The notes under the pieces: generated by a model
What the model saw: only the letters and a program-made list of their open reading frames with translations
What the model was told of the DNA's origin: nothing
Database searches by the model: none
Translations under genes and position numbers: made by a program
Part shown: positions 27,660 through 37,541 of the stretch, in pieces
How the letters are laid out: the number at the start of each line of letters is the position of its first letter
Numbering within the stretch: position 1 is the stretch's first letter
Source of the DNA: DATFVA01 sp963764235
GTDB lineage: Bacteria; Bacteroidota; Ignavibacteria; Ignavibacteriales; Ignavibacteriaceae
DNA length: 64,000 bases
Direction: 5' to 3'
NCBI GenBank assembly: GCA_963764235.1
Contig: CAVXRO010000006.1
Coordinates: forward strand, 620,001-684,000

Positions 27660-29435
27660 ATGCACCCCATTAAAGATTATTACCTTACAGGTGACCTCCA
27701 CTCAGCTGCCCTGATCTCAAAGAGTTGTTCTGTAGATTGGCTATGTTTTCCGAACTTTGATTCACCCAGTATTTTCGGTGCCCTGCTGGATAAAAAAGGT
27801 GGATCTTTCAAAATCGAAATGCCCGATTTTACTGTCAGGAGTAATTATGTAGAGAATACAGGAATTGTAGAGTTCAGATTCAAAAAGAAAAAAGAGGAAT
27901 TTCACGTTCATGATTTTATGGTTCCCCAGGAAGTTGAAGAATGTAATAATCATTTCTTTGTGAGAAAACTGATTGGAGTTAAAGGAAGCAGTAAAGTAAA
28001 GCTGCTTTATGATCCTAAACCCGATTACGCGAGGAGGAATCCCGACTTCCGGATAACGGGGACCACAATAAAGGTAAAAGTAGAAGAAAACACCCTGATG
28101 CTTCACATGCCCCGAAATACGAAAATTGATAAGGAAGCGCTGGCTTATGAGCTTACGATAGACTTAGAAGAAGGTGCAGAGGTAAATCTGATACTGGAAT
28201 ATATACTTAAGAATCATAACTCGTCTTACAAGGGGCAGGATTTGGAAAAATCGACAAATAATTTCTGGGAGGAATGGGTTGCTAAAGGACATTTCTTCGA
28301 TTATTACAAGGATCAGCTTATAAGATCTCTTATCACATTAAAAATGATGCTATTTTATCCTACTGGTGCTATAGTAGCTGCACCGACGACCTCACTACCT
28401 GAAGAGATCGGCGGGATAAGAAATTGGGATTATAGGTATGTTTGGGTCCGCGACGCAACATTTACTTTATATGCCTTTCATATTGCTGATTATACAGAGG
28501 AAGCTGTGAGCTTCTTTAATTTTGTTCAAAAAATAGCCCTGAGGCATAAAGAAGAAAATTTTGATATCAACACTGTGTATACCATATGGGGAGACCGTGC
28601 ACCGACAGAAGTGGAACTTGGAATGAATGGATATCAGAATTCATCTCCGGTAAGGATAGGGAATAATGCGACAAACCAGCTGCAGCTTGATGTATACGGT
28701 ACTCTCATTGACGCTCACTATTTTATGGCTAAAAATCAGAAGGATAATATTATTATTGATAAAAAGTCGATTATGGCACTCGTCGAAAAAATCAGAATGA
28801 AGTGGAAGGATGTCGACAGCGGCATCTGGGAAGTCAGGGGGCACCAGTATCATTATACCTATAGCAAAGTAATGTGCTGGGTCGGGATAGACCGCACTTT
28901 AAGAATGAAGGATGACCTGGGACTGACAAAAGAGGAGATCGATGATCTAAGAGAACTTCGCAGCGAAATTTATAACTGGATCTGGGAAAACTGCTATGAT
29001 TCAAAAAAAGAAAACTTGATGCAGTATGCCGGAGGGGAAAATGTTGATGCCACAAATTTTTTGTTTGTACTCGTCCAGTTTCTTAACCGGGATGACGATA
29101 TTACCAGGAAAATTATGGAAAATACCTTTAGTGAACTTAGTAAAAACAAAATTTTTATTTTTCGTTACCGGACCAATGACGGACTGAAAGGGGAGGACAG
29201 CAACTTCATCCTTTGTATTTATTGGTATATCTCCGCCCTGGCCATAGTGAACCAGATAGACAAAGCCTCCTCATTTTTTAAAGCATTTGAAAGATATCTG
29301 AGCGATACAGGATTGATTTCAGAGCAAATAGATGCAGATTCAGGGGAATACCTTGGAAATTATCCCCAGGCTTTTTCTCATCTTGGGTTCGTGATGTCTG
29401 CATATTACCTGGACAAATATGGAAATAAGAGCTGA
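27660..29435 (+). CDS. Glycoside hydrolase family 15 protein (glucoamylase/trehalase type)
   Basis: A 591-residue GH15 enzyme without a signal peptide, so cytoplasmic. The N-terminal beta-sandwich opens IKDYYLTGDLHSAALISK and contains SVDWLCFPNFDSPSIFGALL. The (alpha/alpha)6 barrel shows NWDYRYVWVRDATFTLYA, PTEVELGMNGYQNSSPVRIGN and GEDSNFILCIYW. The usual GEEGTF-type motif around the second acidic residue reads GEDSNF here. Bacterial GH15 enzymes hydrolyse alpha-glucosidic bonds in maltooligosaccharides, and some split trehalose; the exact substrate cannot be read from sequence. Given the GlgE pathway at 55-61 kb, a glucan or trehalose role is plausible. It stands alone after the 27468 terminator. 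Confidence 0.9.
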   Translation: MHPIKDYYLTGDLHSAALISKSCSVDWLCFPNFDSPSIFGALLDKKGGSFKIEMPDFTVRSNYVENTGIVEFRFKKKKEEFHVHDFMVPQEVEECNNHFFVRKLIGVKGSSKVKLLYDPKPDYARRNPDFRITGTTIKVKVEENTLMLHMPRNTKIDKEALAYELTIDLEEGAEVNLILEYILKNHNSSYKGQDLEKSTNNFWEEWVAKGHFFDYYKDQLIRSLITLKMMLFYPTGAIVAAPTTSLPEEIGGIRNWDYRYVWVRDATFTLYAFHIADYTEEAVSFFNFVQKIALRHKEENFDINTVYTIWGDRAPTEVELGMNGYQNSSPVRIGNNATNQLQLDVYGTLIDAHYFMAKNQKDNIIIDKKSIMALVEKIRMKWKDVDSGIWEVRGHQYHYTYSKVMCWVGIDRTLRMKDDLGLTKEEIDDLRELRSEIYNWIWENCYDSKKENLMQYAGGENVDATNFLFVLVQFLNRDDDITRKIMENTFSELSKNKIFIFRYRTNDGLKGEDSNFILCIYWYISALAIVNQIDKASSFFKAFERYLSDTGLISEQIDADSGEYLGNYPQAFSHLGFVMSAYYLDKYGNKS

Positions 29436-29623
29436 TTTTATCACCTGTGGAACCTTCAGGCACTCAAAATTGTTATAATATGTGATCTGAATAGAAGGTA
29501 TAACAGAAATCCACGAAATATTCAGTTTTATACCGGGATACTTGTTTTTATTTGGCGATGTAATTACTTTTACATAGCGTAATTTACCCCCTACACAGAT
29601 ATATAAAATACGATAATCAATAA

Positions 29624-29872
29624 ATGTTGATGAGCAATATGCCCAAGATAAACCTAACTAATAAACCGACCTCGGAGCAGGTGAGAATCCTCAAGGATTA
29701 CCTAAGCCGGAGATCACAGCACGAAGGTCAGGGGGATATAAAGTTGAGCCAGGTTATCAAAAGATTTAAACATAAATCTTTGATGTCTGATAAAGACAAA
29801 ATGGCTCATTTCAGAAAGCTTTTAAGGTTGGCTTCTGATGTAGAAAAAACCAAAAAGGAAGAGAAAAAATAA
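29624..29872 (+). CDS. Small basic hypothetical protein
   Basis: Up to 82 residues, very Lys-rich (INLTNKPTSEQVRILKDYL, then KLSQVIKRFKHKSLMSDKDK and a KKEEKK tail). Three ATGs (29624, 29630, 29639) are possible. No clear ribosome site was seen. The helical, charged character fits a small DNA- or protein-binding protein, but no family was recognised. A GGAATGT/ACATTCC hairpin follows directly at 29873-29894, without a T run. Confidence 0.55.
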   Translation: MLMSNMPKINLTNKPTSEQVRILKDYLSRRSQHEGQGDIKLSQVIKRFKHKSLMSDKDKMAHFRKLLRLASDVEKTKKEEKK

Positions 29873-30086
29873 GGAATGTAGGGGAACACATTCCTGATAT
29901 TCCCGGAAAATGATAAGCTGGATTTCTTGTGAAGATGATGCATCCTCATAACTATCAGCTATTATATTCTTCTCACCTTCAGGTTTATTAAGACCGGAGT
30001 TCGTCCAGGGATTCCCGTTTATATATCATTTGCTATCAGCCGGTAAAAAATAAAGACAGCCGCATCTAGATGGAGTTGGATTTAAT

Positions 30087-32711
30087 CTACTCTTTTTCGC
30101 GAGGCTGAAGAAGTTTTGCGATCAGGCCTGACCAGCCGGTCTGATGTGATGCTCCGAGCCCTTCACCCGTATCCCCGTTAAAATATTCATAGAACAGGAT
30201 ATAGTCTTTGAAATGAGGATCATTCTGCAATTTATCATTCTTTCCATAAACAGGTCGCTTTCCCTCAGGGTTTCTGGTAAATAACTTTATTAGTCTTTCA
30301 GTCAGCTCCGTAGCTATTTCCTGCAATGTAAAATATTTCCCGGATCCAGTCGGGTATTCTACTTTGAATTCATCACCGTAATAATGATCAAAACGCTGAA
30401 GTGATTCGATAATGAGAAAGTTAGCCGGGAACCAGACGGGACCTCTCCAGTTTGAGTTTCCTCCGAACAACCCCGTTTCTGCTTCAGCCGGTTCATAGTT
30501 AATTGCATATGAATTGTTTCCGAGGTTCATAGAATAAGGATGGTCCTTATAATATTTAGAGAGTGATCTTACTCCATAGTCAGAAAGAAATTCAGTTTCA
30601 TCAAGCATTCTGTATAAAAGTCGTTTCATTCTATGTCCCCTCAGCAGCGAAAGAAGCCTTCGTTCACCCTTGCCCGGAATATGCCAGCGTGAAACCAGCG
30701 AAGCCAGGTCCTTACGGTAATTCAAAAACCAGGAAAGTCTCTCTGCAAATTCAGGCAGAGAATTTACTTGGTCAGGTTCCAAAACCTCCACGGCAAACAG
30801 AGGAATAAGTCCCACCATTGACCGGATCTTGATCTGCTTATCATATTTCTGATCAAGGTTAAGGACGTCATAAAAAAATTCATCTTCCTCGTTCCACAGA
30901 TTAATACCCCGATCAGCAATATTAGCCATAGCTCCTGCGATATAGAGGAAATGCTGAAAGAACTTTGAAGCCATATCCTGATAGGTAGGATTGTTTTTTG
31001 CCAGTTCAATTGAAATTCTCATCAGATTCAGGCAGTACATAGCCATCCAGCTTGTAGCATCTGCCTGCTCCACACTTCCGTATCCCGGAAGTCCCGAACT
31101 CCTGTCGAAAATTCCGATATTATCTAATCCTAAAAATCCTCCCTGAAAAATGTTCCTGTTCTGAGTATCCTTCCGGTTTACCCACCAGGTAAAGTTAAGC
31201 AGAAGTTTATGAAAGATTGATTCAAGGAAAGGTATATCCTTTTTACCGTTGGCCTTTTCATCAATTTTAAATACGCGCCATGCAGCATAAGCGTGGAGGG
31301 GAGGATTGGCATCGGAGAAATTCCATTCATAAGCAGGGAGTTCACCGTTAGGATGCATATACCATTCACGTGTAAGCAGCAGCAGCTGCCTTTTTGCAAG
31401 GTCAGGATCCACTAGGGCAAGGGGTATACAATGAAAGGCAAGATCCCATGCCGCATACCATGGATATTCCCATTTATCGGGCATTGAAATGACATCTTCA
31501 TTGTTCAAATGAATCCACTCGCTGTTTCTCCCGGTCAGCCTTTCTTCAGGAGGAGCCGGCTGTGCGGGATCCCCGCTAAGCCATCGGGAGATATCGAATT
31601 GATAGAATTGTTTATTCCAGAGCATCCCTGCAAATGCCTGTCGTTGAATATCCTTTCTCTCTTTATCCGCAAGATTTTTCTGGATATCATTATAAAAGTC
31701 GTCCGCTTCTCTTATTCTTTCTTTGAATATGGATTCGAAATCCGAAAGGAAATCTGTTTTTTTATCCGAGGTTAACCTGAGGCGTAATATTTTATTTGAT
31801 TTCCCTTCTATTTCAGATTTATAAACTATTCCCGCTTTTGTTCCTTCTTTTTCGGGTGCAATTCCTCCGGCATCACCGTTAACAATAAAATCATTTAACC
31901 CGTCTTTAACTTTACCTTTATTAACCCCGCCGTAAAGTCTTTCAACGTTGGTTTCATTTTCACAGAAAAGCAGCTCACCGTTCTCGGAATAAAGGAAATA
32001 ACGGCCAAGACTTTTATGGTCTGCTTCTATTATATTTCTGCCCGTTTCTGTGAGGTAAGGTTTATAATCATCATAGCCCCATGCCCAGGTATTCCTAAAC
32101 CATAGCTGAGGAATTATATGAAGTGAAGCTGCTTTATCTCCACGGTTGTACGCTGTAATTTTTATTAGTATATCCTGAGGACCATTTTTTGCATACTCAA
32201 TGAATATATCGAAATACCTGTCAGTCGAAAAAATCCCTGTATCAATGAGCTCAAACTCCCGGTCTTTTCTGTTCCTTTTCCTGTTTTCAGCGACAAGCTT
32301 TTCGTATGGATACTGCTCCTGCGGATATTTATAGAGCATCTTCATATAGGAATGTGTGGGTAAGTTATCCAGGTAGTAAAAATATTCCTTTATATCTTCT
32401 CCGTGATTTCCCTGTGGTCCCGATAACCCATAGAAAATTTCCTTTATAATCGGATCCTTTCCGTTCCAGAAGGCCAAAGAAAAACAAAGTACCTGCTTCC
32501 TGTCGCAAATACCTGCTATACCTTCCTCACCCCACCTGTAGGCAATGCTTCTTGAGCGGTCGTGTGTCGTATAATTCCAGGCATCACCGTCGGAGCTGTA
32601 GTCTTCTCTTACTGTCCCCCATTGTCTTTCGCTCATGTATGGTCCCCACAATTTCCAATCTTTCTCCCTGTTTGAATGTTCTTTAAGTCGTTCTTTTTCC
32701 CTGCTCATCAA
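30087..32711 (-). CDS. GH63-like glucosidase
   Basis: An 874-residue protein of the bacterial GH63-type glucosidases. It opens with LKEHSNREKDWKLWGPYMSE and RQWGTVREDYSSDGDAWNYT. The catalytic (alpha/alpha)6 part contains WAAWDLAFHCIPLALVDP, LGLDNIGIFDRSSGLPGYG and GNSNWRGPVWFPANFLIIES. GH63 includes eukaryotic processing glucosidase I; bacterial relatives act on alpha-glucosides and mannosylglycerate-type substrates. There is no signal peptide, so it is cytoplasmic. It is divergent from the sugar ABC transporter at 32874, with 162 nt of shared AT-rich upstream sequence, which suggests coordinated control. Confidence 0.85.
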   Translation of the reverse strand: MMSREKERLKEHSNREKDWKLWGPYMSERQWGTVREDYSSDGDAWNYTTHDRSRSIAYRWGEEGIAGICDRKQVLCFSLAFWNGKDPIIKEIFYGLSGPQGNHGEDIKEYFYYLDNLPTHSYMKMLYKYPQEQYPYEKLVAENRKRNRKDREFELIDTGIFSTDRYFDIFIEYAKNGPQDILIKITAYNRGDKAASLHIIPQLWFRNTWAWGYDDYKPYLTETGRNIIEADHKSLGRYFLYSENGELLFCENETNVERLYGGVNKGKVKDGLNDFIVNGDAGGIAPEKEGTKAGIVYKSEIEGKSNKILRLRLTSDKKTDFLSDFESIFKERIREADDFYNDIQKNLADKERKDIQRQAFAGMLWNKQFYQFDISRWLSGDPAQPAPPEERLTGRNSEWIHLNNEDVISMPDKWEYPWYAAWDLAFHCIPLALVDPDLAKRQLLLLTREWYMHPNGELPAYEWNFSDANPPLHAYAAWRVFKIDEKANGKKDIPFLESIFHKLLLNFTWWVNRKDTQNRNIFQGGFLGLDNIGIFDRSSGLPGYGSVEQADATSWMAMYCLNLMRISIELAKNNPTYQDMASKFFQHFLYIAGAMANIADRGINLWNEEDEFFYDVLNLDQKYDKQIKIRSMVGLIPLFAVEVLEPDQVNSLPEFAERLSWFLNYRKDLASLVSRWHIPGKGERRLLSLLRGHRMKRLLYRMLDETEFLSDYGVRSLSKYYKDHPYSMNLGNNSYAINYEPAEAETGLFGGNSNWRGPVWFPANFLIIESLQRFDHYYGDEFKVEYPTGSGKYFTLQEIATELTERLIKLFTRNPEGKRPVYGKNDKLQNDPHFKDYILFYEYFNGDTGEGLGASHQTGWSGLIAKLLQPREKE

Positions 32712-32873
32712 GCAGATAACCTGTATGTATTTCTTTTTATAATTTATAAGTTAAGACACTTATTTTAATTTATAGATTTAATTACATTTAATACAATGTT
32801 TTTTAGCAACTACCCGGATTTGAACCTTATTTTTCAAATTATTTATTATAATCTATAATCCTGCTGGTGAATT

Positions 32874-33809
32874 ATGTACAAAATATTATCATTTTTTCTT
32901 GCCGCGCTTTTTTCAGTAATTCTTATATCATGCAACGGGAATAATAGCAATCCCGGCAAGAATACCAAGACGATAGGTGTTAGTCTTTTAACACGGGGAC
33001 ACATTTTCTACCGTGACCTTGAGGAGGGATTAAAAAAAGAGGCTGATAAATACGGTTATGATTTGATTATTACTTCCGCCGACTGGGATCTTGGAAAGCA
33101 GATATCCCAGATTGAGGATTTCATCTCCCGCAAAGTTGATGCAATTATAGTTTCTCCGGTAGACTCAAAAGGAATAGGTTCCGGTATTGATGAAGCCAAT
33201 AAGGCCGGTATTCCTGTGTTTACTGCTGATATTGCTGCTGAAGAGGGAAAAGTAGTTTCGCATATTGCCTCGGATAATGTACAGGGGGGAAGACTCGCAG
33301 GCGAGTACCTGGCAAAATTATTAAACGGAAAGGGGAAGGTTGCTATTATTAATCAGCCTGCGATAACTTCCGTGCTTGACAGGGTTGCCGGATTCAGGGA
33401 GGCGATTGTGAAATATCCGGATATAAAGGTTGTGGCTGATGTGAATGGTCAGGGTGTGCGCGACAGGTCGTTGCAGGTCTCAGCGGATGTGCTGCAGGCT
33501 AATCCGCAGTTAGATGGAATATTCGGAATAAATGATGATACTGCGCTGGGCGCGTTGGATGCAGTAAATCAGTTTAACAGAAAAGGAATTTACATTGTTG
33601 GTTATGATGCTACCCCTCCTGCGGTGGATGCTATAGAGAAAGGTTCTCCCCTGAAGGCGGATGTTGTTCAGTATCCGAAAAAAATCGGGATTAGAACCAT
33701 AGATATAATTAACGATTACTTTAATAATAAAAAGGTCCCTCAAAATGTACCTGTGGAAGTGGGAATAGTCGATAAAGAATCCCTGCAAAATCAAAATAAT
33801 CCGCAATGA
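32874..33809 (+). CDS. Sugar ABC transporter substrate-binding lipoprotein (RbsB type)
   Basis: A periplasmic binding lipoprotein of 311 residues. The lipobox is LISC (signal MYKILSFFLAALFSVILISC). The peripla_BP_4 fold is visible: IGVSLLTRGHIFYRDLEEGL, DAIIVSPVDSKGIGSGIDEA, IPVFTADIAA, GKVAIINQP, DGIFGINDDTALGALDA and GIYIVGYDATPPAV. It belongs to the ribose/galactose family of CUT2 importers; the sugar is unknown. Its TGA stop overlaps the next ATG as ATGA at 33806, so it is translationally coupled to the ATPase. Confidence 0.93.
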   Translation: MYKILSFFLAALFSVILISCNGNNSNPGKNTKTIGVSLLTRGHIFYRDLEEGLKKEADKYGYDLIITSADWDLGKQISQIEDFISRKVDAIIVSPVDSKGIGSGIDEANKAGIPVFTADIAAEEGKVVSHIASDNVQGGRLAGEYLAKLLNGKGKVAIINQPAITSVLDRVAGFREAIVKYPDIKVVADVNGQGVRDRSLQVSADVLQANPQLDGIFGINDDTALGALDAVNQFNRKGIYIVGYDATPPAVDAIEKGSPLKADVVQYPKKIGIRTIDIINDYFNNKKVPQNVPVEVGIVDKESLQNQNNPQ

Positions 33810-35308
33810 TCAACCTGCTGGAAATGCGGGATATTGTTAAAAAATATCCCGGGGTAACTGCGTTAGATAAAGTCTCAATTGATTTAAGGTCGGGAGAAGT
33901 TCATTGTCTGGTTGGTGAGAACGGCGCCGGCAAATCCACCTTAATGAAAGTGTTGTCGGGGGCTGTAAAAAAGGACAGCGGGGAAATATTAATAAATGGT
34001 GCACCTGTTGAGTACGACTCTCCTTCTGAATCACAGTCGCTTGGAATAAGTATTATCTACCAGGATTTCAAACTGGTACCCGGGCTTTCAGCAGCATCGA
34101 ATATCTTCCTTGGCAGAGAGATCAAAGATTCTTTCTTCCTGAATGAGAAGGAAATGAAGTTGAAGGCTGAAGAGATACTTGCAGAGCTGGGCGAGGAGAT
34201 AAATGTAAGTCTCCCTGTATACCGGTTAAGCGCTGCTGGGCGCCAGATGGTTGAGATAGCTAAAGCCATTGTTGGCAATGTAAAAATTCTCGCGATGGAT
34301 GAACCTACGGCTCCGCTGACGAGCAAAGAAATTAAAAATCTTTTCAGAATAATAAACCGGCTGAAGGATCAAGGTGTGGGGATAATTTATATATCTCACC
34401 GGCTGGAGGAAATCTTTGATATTGGCGACAGGGTAACTGTGCTCCGTGATGGTAAATTTATTAATTCGGCTGATATGAAAGATGTTGATAAAAATTACCT
34501 GATCAGGCTCATGGTGGGCCGCGAACTTGCTGACGAATACCCGGAAAGGCTTGCAGTTAGGGGTGAAGAGATTCTGCGGGTTGATAACTTAAGTTCTGAT
34601 AAGATCAGTGATGTATCTTTCTCCCTTCAGAGAGGTGAGGTGCTGGGTATTGCGGGACTGGTCGGGGCAGGCAGGAGCGAGCTTGTCCGTTCTGTGTTCG
34701 GGGCTGATAAGAAAACATCCGGAAGGATCTTCATTAATGGCAGGGAAGCAAAAATCTCTACTCCCCGGGATGCGATCAGACATGGCCTGGCGCTGCTGAC
34801 AGAGGACAGGAACCTGCTCGGGTTGTTTATGAATCTCAGTATCCGCGAAAATGTTTCAGTTTCGAGTCTCGATAATATGAAAGGCACACTGTTTATTGAC
34901 AGGCAGAAAGAAATCGCGGAAGTTCAGAAGCAGTTCGATCAGCTGCAGATTAAAGCGCCGTCTGTAGAGACCAGTGTTGAATCATTGAGCGGGGGCAATC
35001 GCCAGAAAGTTGTACTGGCCCGCTGGCTTGAGACCAATTCTGATATACTCATTTTTGACGAACCAACTTCGGGAATTGATGTCGGGGTAAAGTTTGAGAT
35101 CTATAATTTAATAAATAAGCTGGCCGAGCAGGGCAGCGGTATCATCGTAATCTCATCCGAGCTTCCAGAGCTTATGGGGATTTCTGACAGAGTGATGGTA
35201 ATGTGTGAAGGCAGAATAACAGGGATACTTTCACGGGAAGAGGTCACGCAGGAAAAAATTCTCGACTTAGCAACAAAATTTTCTTCAAAGGTAAAAGATG
35301 CAGGCTGA
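33806..35308 (+). CDS. Sugar ABC transporter ATP-binding protein (RbsA type, two ABC domains)
   Basis: A 500-residue duplicated ATPase of the CUT2 class. The first domain has Walker A GENGAGKST (37-45), signature LSAAGRQMVEIAKA, Walker B ILAMDEPTAPL and H-loop YISHRLEE. The second has the degenerate Walker A GLVGAGRSE normal for RbsA proteins, signature LSGGNRQKVVLARWL and Walker B ILIFDEPTSGID. It powers uptake by the permease encoded next. Overlaps: ATGA at the start with the binding-protein gene and 11 nt at the end with the permease gene. Confidence 0.95.
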   Translation: MINLLEMRDIVKKYPGVTALDKVSIDLRSGEVHCLVGENGAGKSTLMKVLSGAVKKDSGEILINGAPVEYDSPSESQSLGISIIYQDFKLVPGLSAASNIFLGREIKDSFFLNEKEMKLKAEEILAELGEEINVSLPVYRLSAAGRQMVEIAKAIVGNVKILAMDEPTAPLTSKEIKNLFRIINRLKDQGVGIIYISHRLEEIFDIGDRVTVLRDGKFINSADMKDVDKNYLIRLMVGRELADEYPERLAVRGEEILRVDNLSSDKISDVSFSLQRGEVLGIAGLVGAGRSELVRSVFGADKKTSGRIFINGREAKISTPRDAIRHGLALLTEDRNLLGLFMNLSIRENVSVSSLDNMKGTLFIDRQKEIAEVQKQFDQLQIKAPSVETSVESLSGGNRQKVVLARWLETNSDILIFDEPTSGIDVGVKFEIYNLINKLAEQGSGIIVISSELPELMGISDRVMVMCEGRITGILSREEVTQEKILDLATKFSSKVKDAG

Positions 35309-36257
35309 AGTAAGGAGAGCAAGACTTGTTGAAATAATCAGTGAATTTAGTATTGGACTTGCCCTGGTCGCTGAAATTATTTTATTCTCGCAGCTGTCGC
35401 AATACTTCTTTACAACCGACAATCTTCTGAATATTTCCCTGCAGGCTTCGATCACTGCTATAATAGCAGCCGGGATGACCTTTGTAATCCTGACGGCAGG
35501 GATCGATCTTTCGGTTGGTTCCCTGGTTGCATTTGCGGGAATACTTGCTACCAGTGTTATTAAGATAGATATGCCGGTTTATATTAGTCTGACCCTTGGT
35601 ATCCTTGCGGGTCTGTTATTCGGCGTATTCTCCGGTTATATAGCCGGTATTTTCGTTACAAGGTTTAAGATAACCCCCTTCATTGTTACCCTGGCTTTGA
35701 TGACCATCTGGCGTGGCGCCTCTTTTGTATATACCGAAGGAAGACCTATCTGGGAGCTGCCTGATGTCTTTGCTTACCTGGGTGGAGGAAGGATAATCGG
35801 CATACCGGTACCAACTATCATAATGGTTATCGTCTTTATTGTTTCGCATATCGTTTTAACCAGGACAAGGTTCGGAAGGTACGTTTATGCCGTTGGGGGA
35901 AATGTTGAAGCGGCACGCCTGGCAGGAATTAAAACGAACAGGATACTAATTGCGGTGTATGTTATATCGGGAGTGCTATCTGCGCTTGCCGGTATTCTAC
36001 TGGCATCAAGGATAAATTCCGGTCAGCCGAATGCGGGACTAATGTACGAGCTTGATGTAATAGCAGCTGTGGTTGTAGGCGGAACCAGTCTATTCGGCGG
36101 CAGGGGAACTATTATCGGTACTTTTCTCGGAGCGATGTTGATAGCTGTTCTCCGGAACGGACTGAATCTATTAAATGTCGGAAGTTATGTCCAACAGGTA
36201 ATTGTAGGTGTAGTAATATTGTTAGCTGTGCTGCTGGATCAGTTAAGAAAAAATTAA
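35298..36257 (+). CDS. Sugar ABC transporter permease (RbsC type)
   Basis: A 319-residue inner-membrane permease of the BPD_transp_2 family. The RbsC-like landmarks are ITAIIAAGMTFVILTAGIDL followed by SVGSLVAFAG, and GGTSLFGGRGTIIGTFLGA near the end. About eight to ten helices are predicted by eye. It completes a binding protein/ATPase/permease operon. No second permease is present, as usual for CUT2 systems. The nearby GH63-like, GH38 and glycosyltransferase genes suggest a hexose or glycan-derived sugar as the cargo, but this is only inference. Confidence 0.94.
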   Translation: MQAEVRRARLVEIISEFSIGLALVAEIILFSQLSQYFFTTDNLLNISLQASITAIIAAGMTFVILTAGIDLSVGSLVAFAGILATSVIKIDMPVYISLTLGILAGLLFGVFSGYIAGIFVTRFKITPFIVTLALMTIWRGASFVYTEGRPIWELPDVFAYLGGGRIIGIPVPTIIMVIVFIVSHIVLTRTRFGRYVYAVGGNVEAARLAGIKTNRILIAVYVISGVLSALAGILLASRINSGQPNAGLMYELDVIAAVVVGGTSLFGGRGTIIGTFLGAMLIAVLRNGLNLLNVGSYVQQVIVGVVILLAVLLDQLRKN

Positions 36258-36425
36258 GATTTCTAAAATTATTTCATAGTTAAAAGGCGACCTAACCTCT
36301 GTTGATTTTGATGACTCCGTCCGGAGCATTCTGATGGTAGACGAATAACAATGAGGATCAGGTTTATTTTTCCTGAAGTTTCATTTAAATTAAAATTCAA
36401 TTTTTGCTTATAACTAAAATTTAAG

Positions 36426-37427
36426 TTGAAAATATTATTCATAAATACAAAAGAATCGGACGGCATTCAGGATTTAACATATAGTGGAATTGTCAAAATT
36501 TTGGGGGCAGAGAATGTCATCGAGTATCCCTGGAATTCTAACTACCATATAGATAGGAGAAAATACCCCAGAAGTAATGGATATGTTAAAGACAGCTTAT
36601 CTGGTTCGTTAAAAGCCCTGTTGAGAAGAAAAGAATATGATTTTGTAATAATCGGAGCAGCTAAACCTAAATGTCTCGAAAATTATTTAGAGGTAGTGGA
36701 TTCTATTCCTGCTAAAATCCCAGTGGTATTTTTGGACGGTGGAGATTTTGCACAGTTAGGCGGGGATTTTATAAGACTTCATTCCTTAGAACTCTATCAA
36801 CAAGCTATCAGGAAAAGAGAATTTGATATTATCTTTAAACGTGAATACCTTGAAGATAAAGACTTAGGAAAAAGTGTTTTTCCATTACCTCTCTCTTTTA
36901 ACTACGATAATCTGCCTGAAAAATTACCTGAGGAATTCAAATATGAGGTATCATTTTGGGCGGTTGAATCGAATCCAATACGAACAACAGCTTTGGATCT
37001 ACTTGAAGATAAATTTGATTGCAGGGAAAATGGAACATCACGAAACCAAACCTTTCGAAAATATAAACGAAAGGGAAAATTTTATTTGCAGGAGATTGCA
37101 GCATGTAAGATAGTGATAAGCTGTCCCGGTGTCGGATGGGATACTTTCCGTTATTGGGAAGTTCCAGCCCTTGGGAGATTTATGATAAGTGTAAGACCCA
37201 AAATCAAAATACCTCATAATTTTGAGCATAATAAGGATATAGTTTTTTGCAAAGATGATTTATCTGATCTTGTAGAACTTTGTAACTATTACCTGAAAAA
37301 TGAATCCCTTCGGGAAAAAATAGCCCAAAATGCTGAACAGCATTCCCGAAAATACCATACCGATATAGCAAGAGGGCAGTATATACTGGAGATCTTAAAC
37401 AATTATAAATCAGGTAAAATTATTTAA
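36426..37427 (+). CDS. Glycosyltransferase family 4-like / CgeB-type protein
   Basis: A 333-residue cytoplasmic protein. It starts TTG at 36426 with MKILFINTKESDGIQD, a Rossmann-like opening strand. The C-terminal half has VGWDTFRYWEVPALGRFMIS, DIVFCKDDLSDLVELC, and NAEQHSRKYHTDIARGQYIL, the pattern of the Glyco_trans_1_2 (CgeB/spore maturation) C-terminal domain. The donor and acceptor are unknown. No ATG precedes the conserved start and no Shine-Dalgarno was seen. It is not part of the ABC operon by overlap; 168 nt separate them. Confidence 0.72.
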   Translation: MKILFINTKESDGIQDLTYSGIVKILGAENVIEYPWNSNYHIDRRKYPRSNGYVKDSLSGSLKALLRRKEYDFVIIGAAKPKCLENYLEVVDSIPAKIPVVFLDGGDFAQLGGDFIRLHSLELYQQAIRKREFDIIFKREYLEDKDLGKSVFPLPLSFNYDNLPEKLPEEFKYEVSFWAVESNPIRTTALDLLEDKFDCRENGTSRNQTFRKYKRKGKFYLQEIAACKIVISCPGVGWDTFRYWEVPALGRFMISVRPKIKIPHNFEHNKDIVFCKDDLSDLVELCNYYLKNESLREKIAQNAEQHSRKYHTDIARGQYILEILNNYKSGKII

Positions 37428-37476
37428 ATGTTTGGTTCAGAAACAATTATTAAAAATTTTCTATAAAATATAAAAC

Positions 37477-37501
37477 CTGCATCTGCCCGCAGCTTTTTTT
37501 A
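37477..37501 (+). terminator. Weak terminator after the glycosyltransferase
   Basis: CTGC (37477-37480) and GCAG (37489-37492) form a short stem followed by CTTTTTTT. Short stem but a clear T run. Confidence 0.45.
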
Positions 37502-37541
37502 TGCATAAATAATCTGTATCAAAAAAACATCCGTAAGAAAA